From NCBI GenBank assembly GCA_905250115.1, contig CAJNOI010000006.1, positions 1,345,526 to 1,409,525 of the forward strand: 64,000 nucleotides of DNA, written 5' to 3'. This DNA comes from Adineta steineri. Its lineage: Eukaryota; Rotifera; Eurotatoria; Adinetida; Adinetidae. Positions 49,804 through 60,959 of this stretch are shown piece by piece. The translations under genes and the position numbers were made by a program. How positions within the stretch are numbered: the stretch's first letter is position 1; every line of letters starts with the position of its first letter. The notes beneath the pieces are model-generated. The model was not told where the DNA came from. It worked only from the letters and a program-made list of their open reading frames with translations, and did no database searches.

Positions 49804-51583
49804 TTAATCGGTATGTTCATCGTGAACGACATGAAATACTTTTTGTAACATGATTGCAAATGAATTATATTGACGAGTAAAACTCTTGGGTTTATTTTTC
49901 CACATAACACCAAATATATATGCAGGTATTGCTGTTGCTAATAATAGCAAAGATGTAGTAATATTTTTGACGTCTTGTATTGCACTTGCTACAATAAGAA
50001 CAACTAAACTTATAATAAATAATATTGGAATTGGTAATGGGATCTTTATTGGTCGTTCACGATCTGGATGTTTAAAACGAAGAACGATTAAACCAATAGC
50101 AGCTAGTAAAATACCTATTTAATTATAAATAAAATATATATAATAATGAAATTGAATTGAATTAATACTTACATATCCAGTTGATCATACCAACACAAAT
50201 AATCAATTGTCCAATATTCGTCATGAAGAAAAGAAAAACAAAACTAAGAATAAGTTCGCATAGAATTGCAATCATAGGTACATTTGTTTCATAATGTTTC
50301 ATGGAAAATATATGTGGCATAAGACCATCACGACCAGCAACTAGAGAAAAATAAATAATTAAATGTTTTTATTTCTAAGAAATCATTTTTATGCTTACCA
50401 TTAAACATTTGTCCAATAGTAAAGATATTTCCGGATGCAGCTATAAATAATTTTTTTGGAATAATTCATAATTAAAAAAATTCAAAGATATTTACCTCCG
50501 ACGCATGACATTGTTACACCAATGGGTATAACATATAATAGTGGTCTCCATACTCGTTCGGCAAAACTAACAGCTGTTGCATCAGACATTAAAATCTCAT
50601 ATGCTGATAAAGCTGTGAAATAAGAACTGAATGTGAGGAAGTAGACAAAAATGCAAAGTAAAAGTGAAATAACAATTGAACGTGGTAATGTTCGTTTGGG
50701 ATCTTTTAGATCATCAATTGCATTATTTAAATAATTCCTATAAAAATGTTTGTTCAGACAAAAAAATAAATGTTATTTGTTTTCTTACCATCCGGAATAA
50801 GGAAATAGACCGGCATAAAGTGCACTTGTGACTTTTCCATAGGTTGAACCTTCAAATGGTTCAGCAAAATTTTCTACTCGACCACGAAACATATTATAAA
50901 AACCACAGCCGATAACAAGTAATAGAGAAACTAAAATAAACTAATATAAACAAACAATAAAATTCAAAAATATATTTTTACCAATTTTAAAAATATTGCA
51001 TATTTGATGAAGACCATTTGTCCATTTTGCTGATGTTAAATTAATAAAACCAACAATTAATAAAAGAAATGACGAAAGACATTTAATTAATTTATCAGGT
51101 GCCGGGCATGTTGGATAAAACCAATAAACAAGATAATTTGATGCTGTTAAAACACTTAAAACAACAATCATTGGTCGTGATAATGCAACTTCAACCCAAA
51201 CACGAAGAAAACCAACAAAATTACCAAATGCTACTCGAAGATATGTATAATCACCACCTGATGATACATATGCACAACCAAGTTCGGCATAACATAAAGC
51301 TCCCTAGAAATAAAATATTAAAATTCAATTATTTTTTTCATTTCTTGAAGTTTCATATTACCATAATACAAAGTATACCACAACTAATCCAAACAACAAT
51401 CGAAAAACCATAGGAACCAGAAAATTCAAGTACTGCTTTAGCACTAATGAATATACCTGAACCAATAATACATGCTAAAAGAAGATTAATAGCATCAAGA
51501 AGACCCATGGTCGGTTGATGTTTAGTTGTTCTTGTTGATAAAGACGGTACATTCGCTGCATGATCACCACTTGATGGAGCCAT
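49804..51583 (-). CDS. SLC7/LAT-type amino acid transporter light chain
   Basis: Exons from ATG 51583 (MAPSSGDHAANVPSLSTR) down to stop 49804-49806. Twelve hydrophobic helices are expected. Helix 1 carries the substrate-binding stretch LLACIIGSGIFISAKAVLEF (the GSGIF motif of the APC superfamily). Helix 2-3 blocks are GALCYAELG and GGDYTYLRVAFG, and helix 6 region is GLFPYSGWNYLNNAIDDLKD, all diagnostic for the LAT (L-type/y+L) family. Later helices: SIVISLLLCIFVYFLTFSSY, VIPIGVTMSCVGAASGNIF and MIAILCELILSFVFLFFM. Family members exchange neutral or cationic amino acids at the plasma membrane, disulfide-linked through a helix 3-4 loop Cys to an SLC3 heavy chain; the loop FYPTCPAPDKL offers that Cys. 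The ATG lies directly after a TTTAG acceptor, so a 5' UTR intron or trans-splicing is likely. About 470 residues, normal. Confidence 0.95.
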
Positions 51584-53881
51584 CTAAAGTTAGAAAGAAA
51601 TATATATAAATGTAAGTGCGTTTGATTTCAAAGTTTATATATATTTCTATGACCTATGTGTGCGTCTTCTTTTTTTTTTGTTTTATTCCTTATCTATTCG
51701 TAATTCTACCCATATATTCACGTATACGTTTTAATATGGTATTCAATGATAATAACACATAAGAGTATAGAATAGTTTTATAAAAAGAAATTCTATCATC
51801 GAATAGAAAAAAAACAAGGGAAAGTATTTTTCCCATAGTCGATTGAATTTTGATAAAAATCGGAAAAATTTTTCGTCGAAAATTATCAAGATAATAGATT
51901 TCTATCATGTTTAGAATGGGGGTAATGATGTAAAATATGGTAGGAAAAAGAAAGCAACAAAAGATAGATCGAAAGAATAAAAAAATAATCGACCCTATAG
52001 CTAACCGCACACGCAACGCTCTAACTCTTTTTCTTCCTTCCAAATTCAAACTCGTGATACGACAGTAGTATGATAGACGAGAACAAGAAAAAAAATCAGC
52101 CGGAGACATAGACAAAGATTCTAGGAAAAAAAGACACACGCAAGCCGGTGTAAGTGTTAGTAGGAAAGAAGGAAAAAAAATGGAATATAGAGCTTTCAAC
52201 ATGACATTCTTTTCAGAATCTGTCTCCTGTTCATGACAACATATATATATATACCATGATGATGAGATGATTCTTCACTGTGTACTATTTAAAAATCTAA
52301 TTTGAAGATGAGATGTAGCTTTGAAAAAATAATAAATGAAAAAAAAAGATGAAGAACGTTCAGTTGAATGGATAACATAGAGAAAGAGAAAAAAAGAAAA
52401 TTAATAAACTTTAACAGACAAGAAGTGTGTTAACTTCATGCATCGAATGACGTCTTACAACGGACGAGAAATTGACTTGAAAGCTATAATAAAGAAAAAC
52501 AGACAAGCATCATTCGTCTCTATCTAATAAAAAACTTAAATTCTCTAGATAATATCAATCAATCAACTTTCGGCTTAATGATTAGTTTACATCAGTGTAA
52601 AACTATCAGATACAATTTACATGCAAACACGCAAAAGAAAAATCTGCCAAAATAAATATTCATATGTGTATTTAACACCTAATTATAAAAAGGAAAAGAA
52701 GTTTTCCATATATTCTATAAATAAACCAAGTTCAATCGGCTATAAGATTTTCTAACAAACAATTTCATATTATGATGCTTTAAAAACACATTTTGCTTCG
52801 TATAATAATTTTGAAAAAGTGTATTCATATATCTTTATAGACATTTTAATATTGTCCAATTAATTTTATAAAATCAATATACTATATTAGATAAAACTTA
52901 ATTTGAATACAAAATGTTCGTGTTTAGGAGTTTTAAGTTTGAAATATAATACTATGAAAAAAAATGAATCATATGCAGGAGTACTGTTTCTAGATATAAA
53001 TGAGAATGTATTTTCTTTATCAAAAAAAAGTAAAAGAAGTGCATTAAAGAATTATTACTCTAGTTAATTGCCATCCGATTTTTTTCCATTAAATAAGAGC
53101 TAAAATTAATACACATGAGAAACTACATAAGTATTATAAACAAGAAGATTCAATACTGGCTCAATCTATACAGTAAGAGTCATAGATATAGAATTTCATT
53201 GATGTAAATGAATGTAAACACTTGTGTAAAGTTCTATACAAAAATATAAATATATTAACTAAGGCTTCAATAGTATTTATAAAAAAATAATATATTATTA
53301 TCAATAATTAAAATTCAATAAAAAGGTTATGACATTCATTTTTCAATTTGTTTAGAATTTTCATTATAGATAAAGTTAAATAAGATCAACGAAATACATA
53401 GAATATCTAAAATATCTCATTTATTATTATAGTTTTAATGAGAGTTTTGAATTATCTTTCGTTATAATGATATAATCGAATTAATATTTATGAAAATATT
53501 ATCTTCAAGTAACTGATATTTATAAGCATATGAGAAATAACAAAAGAATATATTTATATGAGAAAACATCACGATTGTCAAATATATAGAAATAACTATT
53601 AATTTTAATAGAATACATTAATTTGCTTATGTAATTTCTCATTCGATCGTTTTGTTTGTTTGCATTATTAATAGTATTCGTGCTATTTTCTGCTCTAGTC
53701 ATATGTTTTGTAGAAACAAATATTTTCTATAAATGCATACATTTAATTTTAAAAAAGCATCATTTTTCTTTACAATCTTTTTTGTTAAAAATCATAATTT
53801 AAATGATCAATAATAAATTGAAAAGAAATATAAATAGAATTGATTTCTAGTAATTTTGTTCATTGTTTTGTCATAGAATTT
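51584..53881. other. Long spacer, no gene seen
   Basis: About 2.3 kb upstream of the LAT gene and downstream of the THEG-like gene. AT-rich, with TATATATATA at 52241-52252 and purine runs. A 170-codon open frame on the minus strand at 51690-52202 is Phe, Ile and Ser rich and lacks domain sense; it is probably a 5' flank artefact. Confidence 0.5.
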
Positions 53882-54542
53882 TTATTTCTTTTTTTGTTTA
53901 GCCGATCCATTCGTATTGGCAGGTTGAGCACGACCATCATTTCCTGACGAATGTGGTGGAGGTTGGGAAGCACTTCTCTTACGAGATCCTGTTCCTTTTG
54001 GTCTTGCAAGTTCAGATATAGTTGGCGAACAATCAGCTGTTAACGCTCCAGAACTAACACCACTATATGAATAATTCTTTTCATTATCAAAAAATTCTAC
54101 AGAAATTATTTACAAAATAAAAAAAATATTTTTATTCAATATAATTTTTTTCCAATTACCTTGTCGAATATGGTTTTGATGTCTAAGTTTTGGTTGTGCT
54201 AATTCATCGAAACGTGGTGAAACAGGTGTTCCACTTATTGCTGGAAATGGAATACCAGAATGACGTGATAATGGACGACGTAACCAGGGATGAATACCAA
54301 TCAAATCATTATAATAAGTTGGTTTTTGAAAAACTGAATGGCTTCTATCCAAAAAATTAAAATATCGACTTGAATTATTACCACCTTTTTGTGTTGATTG
54401 TCCTGATTTTTCTCGATTTTTTGTAGATTTTTCTTCTCTATAATATATCAAAGATATTTTATCTCATTTATTCAATAATTTTTCACTATTATTTACTTCA
54501 TTTTGTTGTAGTTAAGATTACAATTGAAATACTTACAGGTGG
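53882..54542 (-). CDS. THEG-repeat-like protein, start uncertain
   Basis: Two or three exons. The main exon runs from an ATTATAG acceptor near 54440 to about 54160 and codes a polar start (EEKSTKNREKSGQSTQKG) followed by HPWLRRPLSRHSGIPFPAIS, GTPVSPRFDELAQPKLRH. The last exon (53882 to about 54096) reads NYSYSGVSSGALTADCSP, then TISELARPKGTGSRKRSASQ and a Lys-rich tail ending KQKKK. The pair DELAQPK and SELARPK resembles the LAxPK core of THEG (SPMAP2) repeats, found in sperm and ciliary microtubule proteins. An upstream exon ending ILNRPP (54539-54557) may be joined through a GTAAGT donor, but no ATG was identified, so the 5' end is unresolved. Family call is tentative. Confidence 0.5.
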
Positions 54543-54599
54543 TCGATTCAAAATATAACTAACTGTAACTTTACAAAGTGTTTATTGACGACTAATGCA

Positions 54600-55280
54600 A
54601 CCGTTTGCACAATAACAAAAAACAACATATGAAATGTATGGCGTGAATCGTTGAAGTGTGCACATAATAACGTTTTTCTTGCTTTAGTTTTTTTGTTTTT
54701 TAGTTATTCTACTTAATTCCATGTGTGCGAAAAATAAACATTTGTAAAAATTGTCTATTGGATGAACAAATCGAGATAGTGATCGAATCTCATTAAACGG
54801 AAATTTCTATTTTCAAGTTCTATCCATCCATGTCATTTCCTGCTGTTATTTATGATCATTTCTCTCTTTTTTTTTTGCTTCATCGAATATCTACTCTCTG
54901 GAGGACAATATTTATTATCTACACAGATTATCATCATTATATTCACATATATTTCAAATTTTTAAGCATCGGAAAAAAAGAAACTAAAGATGTACGCAAA
55001 TACATAACGTTTTTTTCTTCTTCTTCGTTGTTGATGTTTTTTGTCATTCTTTTGTAAAAATTAATAGCCTTATGTCGATCCGTTCATCTATGTTTCTTAT
55101 TCTCTTATTTTTTTTTTCTGCTTTCGGTTCCGATCAATATACGATGTAAAGTACTAACCGATGAATAGTAAGTCTAATCCAATTTATTCTTATCGATTAG
55201 ACTCTACTTATTATAGTAAAGAAAAAGAAGAGGAGAAAAAAACTCTATTTGACATATTCTTACATGTTTATTTGTTCCGA
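54600..55280. other. Spacer upstream of the glutamate receptor
   Basis: AT-rich interval between the divergent THEG-like and glutamate receptor genes. An in-frame ATG at 55161 precedes the preferred start but adds a charged leader before the signal peptide. Confidence 0.45.
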
Positions 55281-58200
55281 ATGCTGTCTCATCATATTTT
55301 GTATCTTTTTTTATCAATTGTATATTTCACAAATTGTCAATCAATAATACGTATTGGAATTATCGATGATAATGTTAATCCTAAAGAATTTGTTAATATA
55401 AAAATACCGAATAAAAATTTTTGTGGACGAAAAGATTTAAATTTACAATTATATTGGATAAATACATCAAATTCATTATCTTATCTTATAAATAAACTTG
55501 AATTTGAACAAAATTTTACAAATATTTATATAACACGTACAGCAAAATTTTCTACACAATTAATTCAAGATTTTTGTGAAATTAATCAGATTCCATTTAT
55601 TAATATGAAAGCACATGGAAGTAAAACAATGTTATGTTCATTAACGAAGTTCGTATTTCGTTTTTTTGTTTTCGAAATTTTATTCTGATTTTTTATTTAG
55701 ATCATTTACTCAAGATTATTATTTTATGCCTAATATTCTTCAAGTATTATTTAATTATTTAAAATTTAATCTTGTACATAAAGCTGCATATATCTATGAT
55801 CATGACGAATCAACACATAGAATTTATGAATTACTTAGATTAATGAATAGTGATGAATATTTTAATGATTTTAGACTTGATATTCGTACAACACGTTATG
55901 AAGATATTTATTCACTTTTATATAGTATTGAATCACATTCTTTACATAAAGATCAATTACCAAGTTATATTTTACTTGATCTGTATTCTTATGATAATTA
56001 TGAAATAATGTTTGATAAAATTTCACATATGGGTTTGTATTTTTTTTATTTCTTCGAATGAAAACTCACAATAATAGAATACTTGTATAAGTATATTGTA
56101 GAACCTTCTTCGATTAAAAGTTAGATAAGTAAGAATTCTTCTCAAATACGATTATTTTGAAACCATAGATTTACTTTTTATTTAAGATGGAAAAGTAAAA
56201 CATATGATTGTTTACTATGAGACTATTCTCATCTTAATATCGTTTGTCTAAATATGAGATATATTCTTCGAAATAAAGTGCATACATTAGGATTAACATA
56301 AAAAGTAACTATATATCCTCAGAGAATCGAAACAATTACTTAATTCTTTGTCATAATAAAAATTAAGGAACAAGCTTCGAATATTAATGAATTAACATTT
56401 ATCTAATAGATCTGTAACACTTCATTTTTATACTTTTATTAATTAAAAATTCATATATTCTTTCAATTCTCTTGTAATTATAAATGACATATTTATTTGA
56501 TTTTATCATATAGGACTTACAAGTAATTCTTATCAATATATAATTGTATCAACATTTGATGCTTGTCTATGGATGAATAAACTTAATTTTACTGGTCTTT
56601 TAATTTATTTTGATTATCAACAACGTGATTGTAACATGGATTATAAACCAACAATAAATACCTATGATTATTCACGTTTATCGACAAATTCTAAACGTAA
56701 TACATCATATTATCGATCAACATTATCATTTCGTCATGATTCCGATTCAGATAAATTATTAAATTCAACTTCTTCACTGACAAAAAATACTTCATTATCA
56801 TTATTATCATCAAATGATACAAATCTATCATTAAATTTATGTGATAATAAAATAAATATAAATAAAGAATATTTTTCATATTCATATTTTAATTCGAAAT
56901 TATCAAAATCATCACAATTATATGCACGTCCTTTATTTGATTCATTAAATTTAATTATACAAATACTTACTTCAAATTTACTCGATTGTAAAACATATCG
57001 TTTAAAAGAAATTCAAAATGAAACAATCCCATGTAATTTTGCTGATGTGAATGTTTTTTCAACAAGAAAATCATCTTCAAATCAATTTAAAAAACAAATT
57101 GAACTTATAGGACGTTATTCAACTATGAATAATGTTTATCAATCATGTCAAATAGATAAACAAAAAGATTTAACACCAAAAGAAAAAACTTTAACATCAA
57201 AAATTTATTATATAACTAGTTTATTTGATGAACCTTTTCTTATGTTACGTAAAAAAACAGTTTTACATGTAAATTATACTCGAATACAACCAGATTTAAA
57301 TGAATTACGTGGTCAGATGTTTAATTTTGATGAAGTTGAAGGTTTTTGTGTTGATTTGGCAAAACAAGTTTGTTCAGTTTTAAATATAACATGTCAATTT
57401 CGTATTGTACAAGATGGTAGTTTTGGAAGTAAAAATGCAACAACAGGCATTTGGAATGGTTCGTTAATACTATATTCAATAGTATAAAATTTTTGATTAT
57501 GTAATTTTTCAGGAATGGTTGGTGAAATTGTCTCTCGAAAAGCAGATATGGCTATTGCACCGCTAACGATTAGTCAAAAACGTATGGAAGTCGTTGATTT
57601 TAGTAAACCATTTATGAATTTAGGTATCTCTATTATGGTATGAATATAATCTATTGATTAATATATATACATGTATTATCTCTTTAAATTTACAGATTCG
57701 TAAGCCTGATGCACAAAAACCAGGTGTTTTCTCCTTTATGAATCCTGTATCAATGGAAATATGGTTATGTTTTTCATTGTCATATTTTGCTGTTAGTGTT
57801 GTTCTTTTTTTAACATCATGTCTTGTTAATACTGGTTGGCGACGACGTGTTGTTCGACGACCATCCTATCGTTCATTTTCATATCCAAAAAGTGTTAATG
57901 ATCGACGTAAAAGTGTGAGTCATTCTCAACGTCAAAATCGTGATTCAAATTTTTCCGAATCATCTGTTGAATTACCAGTATCAGCTCGAGCATCATTACG
58001 ACGTCGATCACGTTCTCGAACACGACCTCCACCTGCTGTTATTCAACCTACATCAGGTTTTAATTCAGTTAAAAAACGAAAAATTAAGAAAAATGATGAA
58101 ATAAATGAAGAATCAATTCATTTATTTGGAATATCTAATGCACTCTTTTTTTCATTTGCATCATTTATGAGGCAATCAATTAATCTCGTACCAAAATCAT

Positions 58201-59300
58201 TTTCTGGTCGAATTGCAGCTATATCATGGTGGTATTTTTCATTAATTTTTGTTTCATCATATACAGCTAATCTTGTCGCCTTTCTAACTGTGGAAAAATT
58301 AGTTACACCAATTGAAAGTGTTGAAGATCTTGGTAAGTAGATATATTAAGTCGCTGATCGTTCTTTTTAATTAAATATTTCTTTAGCTAAACAACAAGAA
58401 ATAAAATATGGTTCATTATTAAATGGTACAACATCAGCATTTTTCGAAAAATCAAATGTAACTGTTTTTCAACATATGTGGATAATGATGCAACGAAGTT
58501 CATCGGAAGTATTTGTTACAACAAATGACGAAGGTGTAGCAAAAGTACGAAGTTCAAAAGGAAGATACGCCTTTTTCATTGAGTAAGTTTACTAATAAGA
58601 TATATATTTTTCGATAAAATTAATAATTTAGATCAACAAAAAATGAATATGTTAATGAAAGATTACCATGTGATACAATGAAAGTTGGTTCGGATCTTGA
58701 TTCCAAAGGTTATGGAATAGCAACAAGATTAGGTTCTGATTTAACTGAAGCAATCGATATAATTATTAGTAATTTACGTGAATCAGGATTTTTAGATAAG
58801 CTCAAACAACGTTGGTGGTATGTTTTAATCTATCATATCTACACTTTGTTTTGTTTTTGCTTCTATAATTTAAAGGTATGAACGTTCCGAATGTTCACAA
58901 AGTTCAAAAGATAAACGTTTTAGTGAATTGAGTCTCTCAAGTGTAACTGGTCTTTTTTATATATTTCTATTTGGTATTATTCTATCATGTGTTATTGCTT
59001 TTACGGAATTTTTAATTACAGCAAAAACTGATTCCGAAACATTAAATATGGGTTTTCGAGAAATTCTTCGAATTAAAATGATTGAGTATGTTTATAATTA
59101 ATATATTGAATATTAATTTTTTATTTTTCAAAAATAGAAATATGATTGGTATTACAATTAGTACACAACGACAACTTGAATTTGGACGAGTTGATAATGA
59201 ATGTAATTATGAATATAATACTGAAGAACATGAAGAAATGATCAAGCCTCCTCCTCCTCCTATAGAATATCAAATACAAAAACCTCAAACTGATGTATAA
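55281..59300 (+). CDS. Ionotropic glutamate receptor, AMPA/kainate type
   Basis: Start preferred at ATG 55281, giving the signal peptide [23 protein letters not shown] 55161 is an alternative. The amino-terminal domain (to about 57230) is divergent and carries a long Ser/Asn-rich insert. The glutamate-binding lobe 1 has YEPF-like [42 protein letters not shown] and [18 protein letters not shown], including the Pro-x-Thr and Arg that bind glutamate. M1 is [20 protein letters not shown]. The pore loop is [18 protein letters not shown]3 carries [13 protein letters not shown]. Lobe 2 has [18 protein letters not shown] and [20 protein letters not shown], with the binding Glu of the IEST block. M4 is [20 protein letters not shown]. 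The tail is Pro-rich. Odd points: arginine at the Q/R site and a basic insert of about 100 residues between M1 and the pore loop. Eight or more short introns, one of ~480 bp (56035-56514). Confidence 0.95.
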
Positions 59301-59945
59301 GAGATTTATTTTCTTTATGTATTATATTTATAATTTCGATAGAATAATAAAAAATGAATATCTACAATGTATTTTTTTATCATATATATATATATAATAC
59401 TCTCGAAACACTTGAACTCAAGTACTCAACTATTTGATAAGGATGAGAAAGAGATTTCTAAGATAGGATACAAACATATGAGTCAAAGAGTACGTGTAAA
59501 AGAGCGAAACGACGTAGCTGAATTCAAATTTTGAGTGATATATATTGATTTGATTATATTCGTTAACATGTAAACAAAATATTTTGATTGCGAACAAATA
59601 AATAATAATAGTTTATAACATAATAAATCAATTATATTGGAAGTTATTTGAAGCGAAAACGTTTTCAATCATTTCTGAATAGTTTAAGTAGATAGATTTG
59701 CATACTAATCTTATTAATAGAAAGTTTTCTCTCTTACAAAATTGTCTATTCTTCAATAAAGAAGAACTGATTTACAAGATGAATAAATGGATGTATTTAG
59801 AACATGAAGTTTTAGTTTAAATTTACATGAAGTGATAGAGGGCAGTAGTTTTGTGTTATCCTTTAGATTGTTACCATGTAAAAAATACGTTTAATGGTGT
59901 AATTTGTTTTAATTCTTTTGTCTTTTTATTTAATAAAAAAAAAAA
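59301..59945. other. Spacer, no gene seen
   Basis: AT-rich interval between two same-strand genes. It has an AATAAT poly(A)-like signal near 59343 and a TATATATATATATA run near 59382. No coding region was recognised. Confidence 0.5.
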
Positions 59946-60490
59946 ATGTTGAAAAAATTTGGACAAAATAGAGAATATCAATCTGAATCAACAGAATTAG
60001 ATTTAAAACGAACATATATGTAAGTAATTAAGAAAATTATTAATTAGTTTTCAATTTTTTTTTTTGAAAAAATTTAGTAAACATGAACGGCAAAATTTAC
60101 TTGACTCTTCTATTATTCAATTACCTCAATCAATGCAAAAAAGTAATGAAACATTATTTATGTCATCGGTTGAAAAAGCTCGATTACGAAATGAAGGTTT
60201 ATTAAAAGTAAATGAGATAATTCATATCCTTCTAAAATAACGTCTATCTTATAGTCAATTCAAAAATTAAATCGTGAAATTGATACACATTTAAAACAAC
60301 CAGATGATAATAAATTTGCAATATTAAAAGTATCTATTCTTAGTTTATATACACATTTATTTTTATGAAGTCTTTTTAGAGTAATTATTGGGATATGGTT
60401 AGTAAATTATTACCAGTCTGGGAACGTGAATTAACAGATTATGAAAAACGAAAACGACGTGAACATGGAAATAATGTACAAGATGTATAA
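59946..60490 (+). CDS. Small helical protein, unrecognised
   Basis: Four exons: 59946-60019, about 60079-60209, 60255-60330 and about 60381-60490. Joined frame starts MLKKFGQNREYQSESTELDL and ends YEKRKRREHGNNVQDV, about 130 residues. All joins keep frame and use standard GT-AG sites. Segments such as SSVEKARLRNEGLLK and SIQKLNREIDTHLKQ look coiled-coil or helical; YWDMVSKLLPVWERELTDYE is an amphipathic helix with conserved-looking Trp residues. No signal peptide or membrane helix. I do not recognise the family. The spliced, charged, low-Ile composition argues for a real gene. Confidence 0.65.
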
Positions 60491-60959
60491 AACATTACTA
60501 TAGTTCTAATCTATGTAGTCGATTTTTACTTGAATTTTGTATTTGTTGATTATTCAATGAATTGTGATTGGGTACATTTATTATTAGTTGTATAAAGATT
60601 TTTCATGCTTATTTATAACAATGACTATGGTATAGAGTGCATATTTCTTATGCACTCTTAATCATATTATACTAAGTCGTACTTGACTCTTTTTTCTTCT
60701 TTTAACTAAAATGTATCGAACGGAAAATTTCTCATGACTTATTCTACTCGATAAACTCTGATCATAATGCCATTACTGAGTCACTTTGTCGAATGTATAG
60801 ATTATCGAGTTTTAGTAAAAGATCATTTGGACATTTACTGATTTCATGATTGATACATATTTTATTCTCAACGAATATGTAAATGATTTATTCGAGAAAA
60901 TAGATACATCGAATTAAAACACAAGACAAATATAAAATGACAACAGAAGAGAAAACAAA
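60491..60959. other. Spacer between convergent genes
   Basis: AT-rich interval between the 3' ends of the small helical gene and the Ser/Lys-rich gene. An imperfect palindrome lies near 60635-60665 (AGAGTGCATATTTCTTATGCACTCT), possibly a terminator-like or UTR hairpin. No gene was seen. Confidence 0.5.

Noticed and set aside
51690-52202. 170-codon minus-strand frame upstream of the LAT gene
   Set aside because: Phe, Ile, Ser-rich as expected from AT-rich spacer DNA; no recognised motif.
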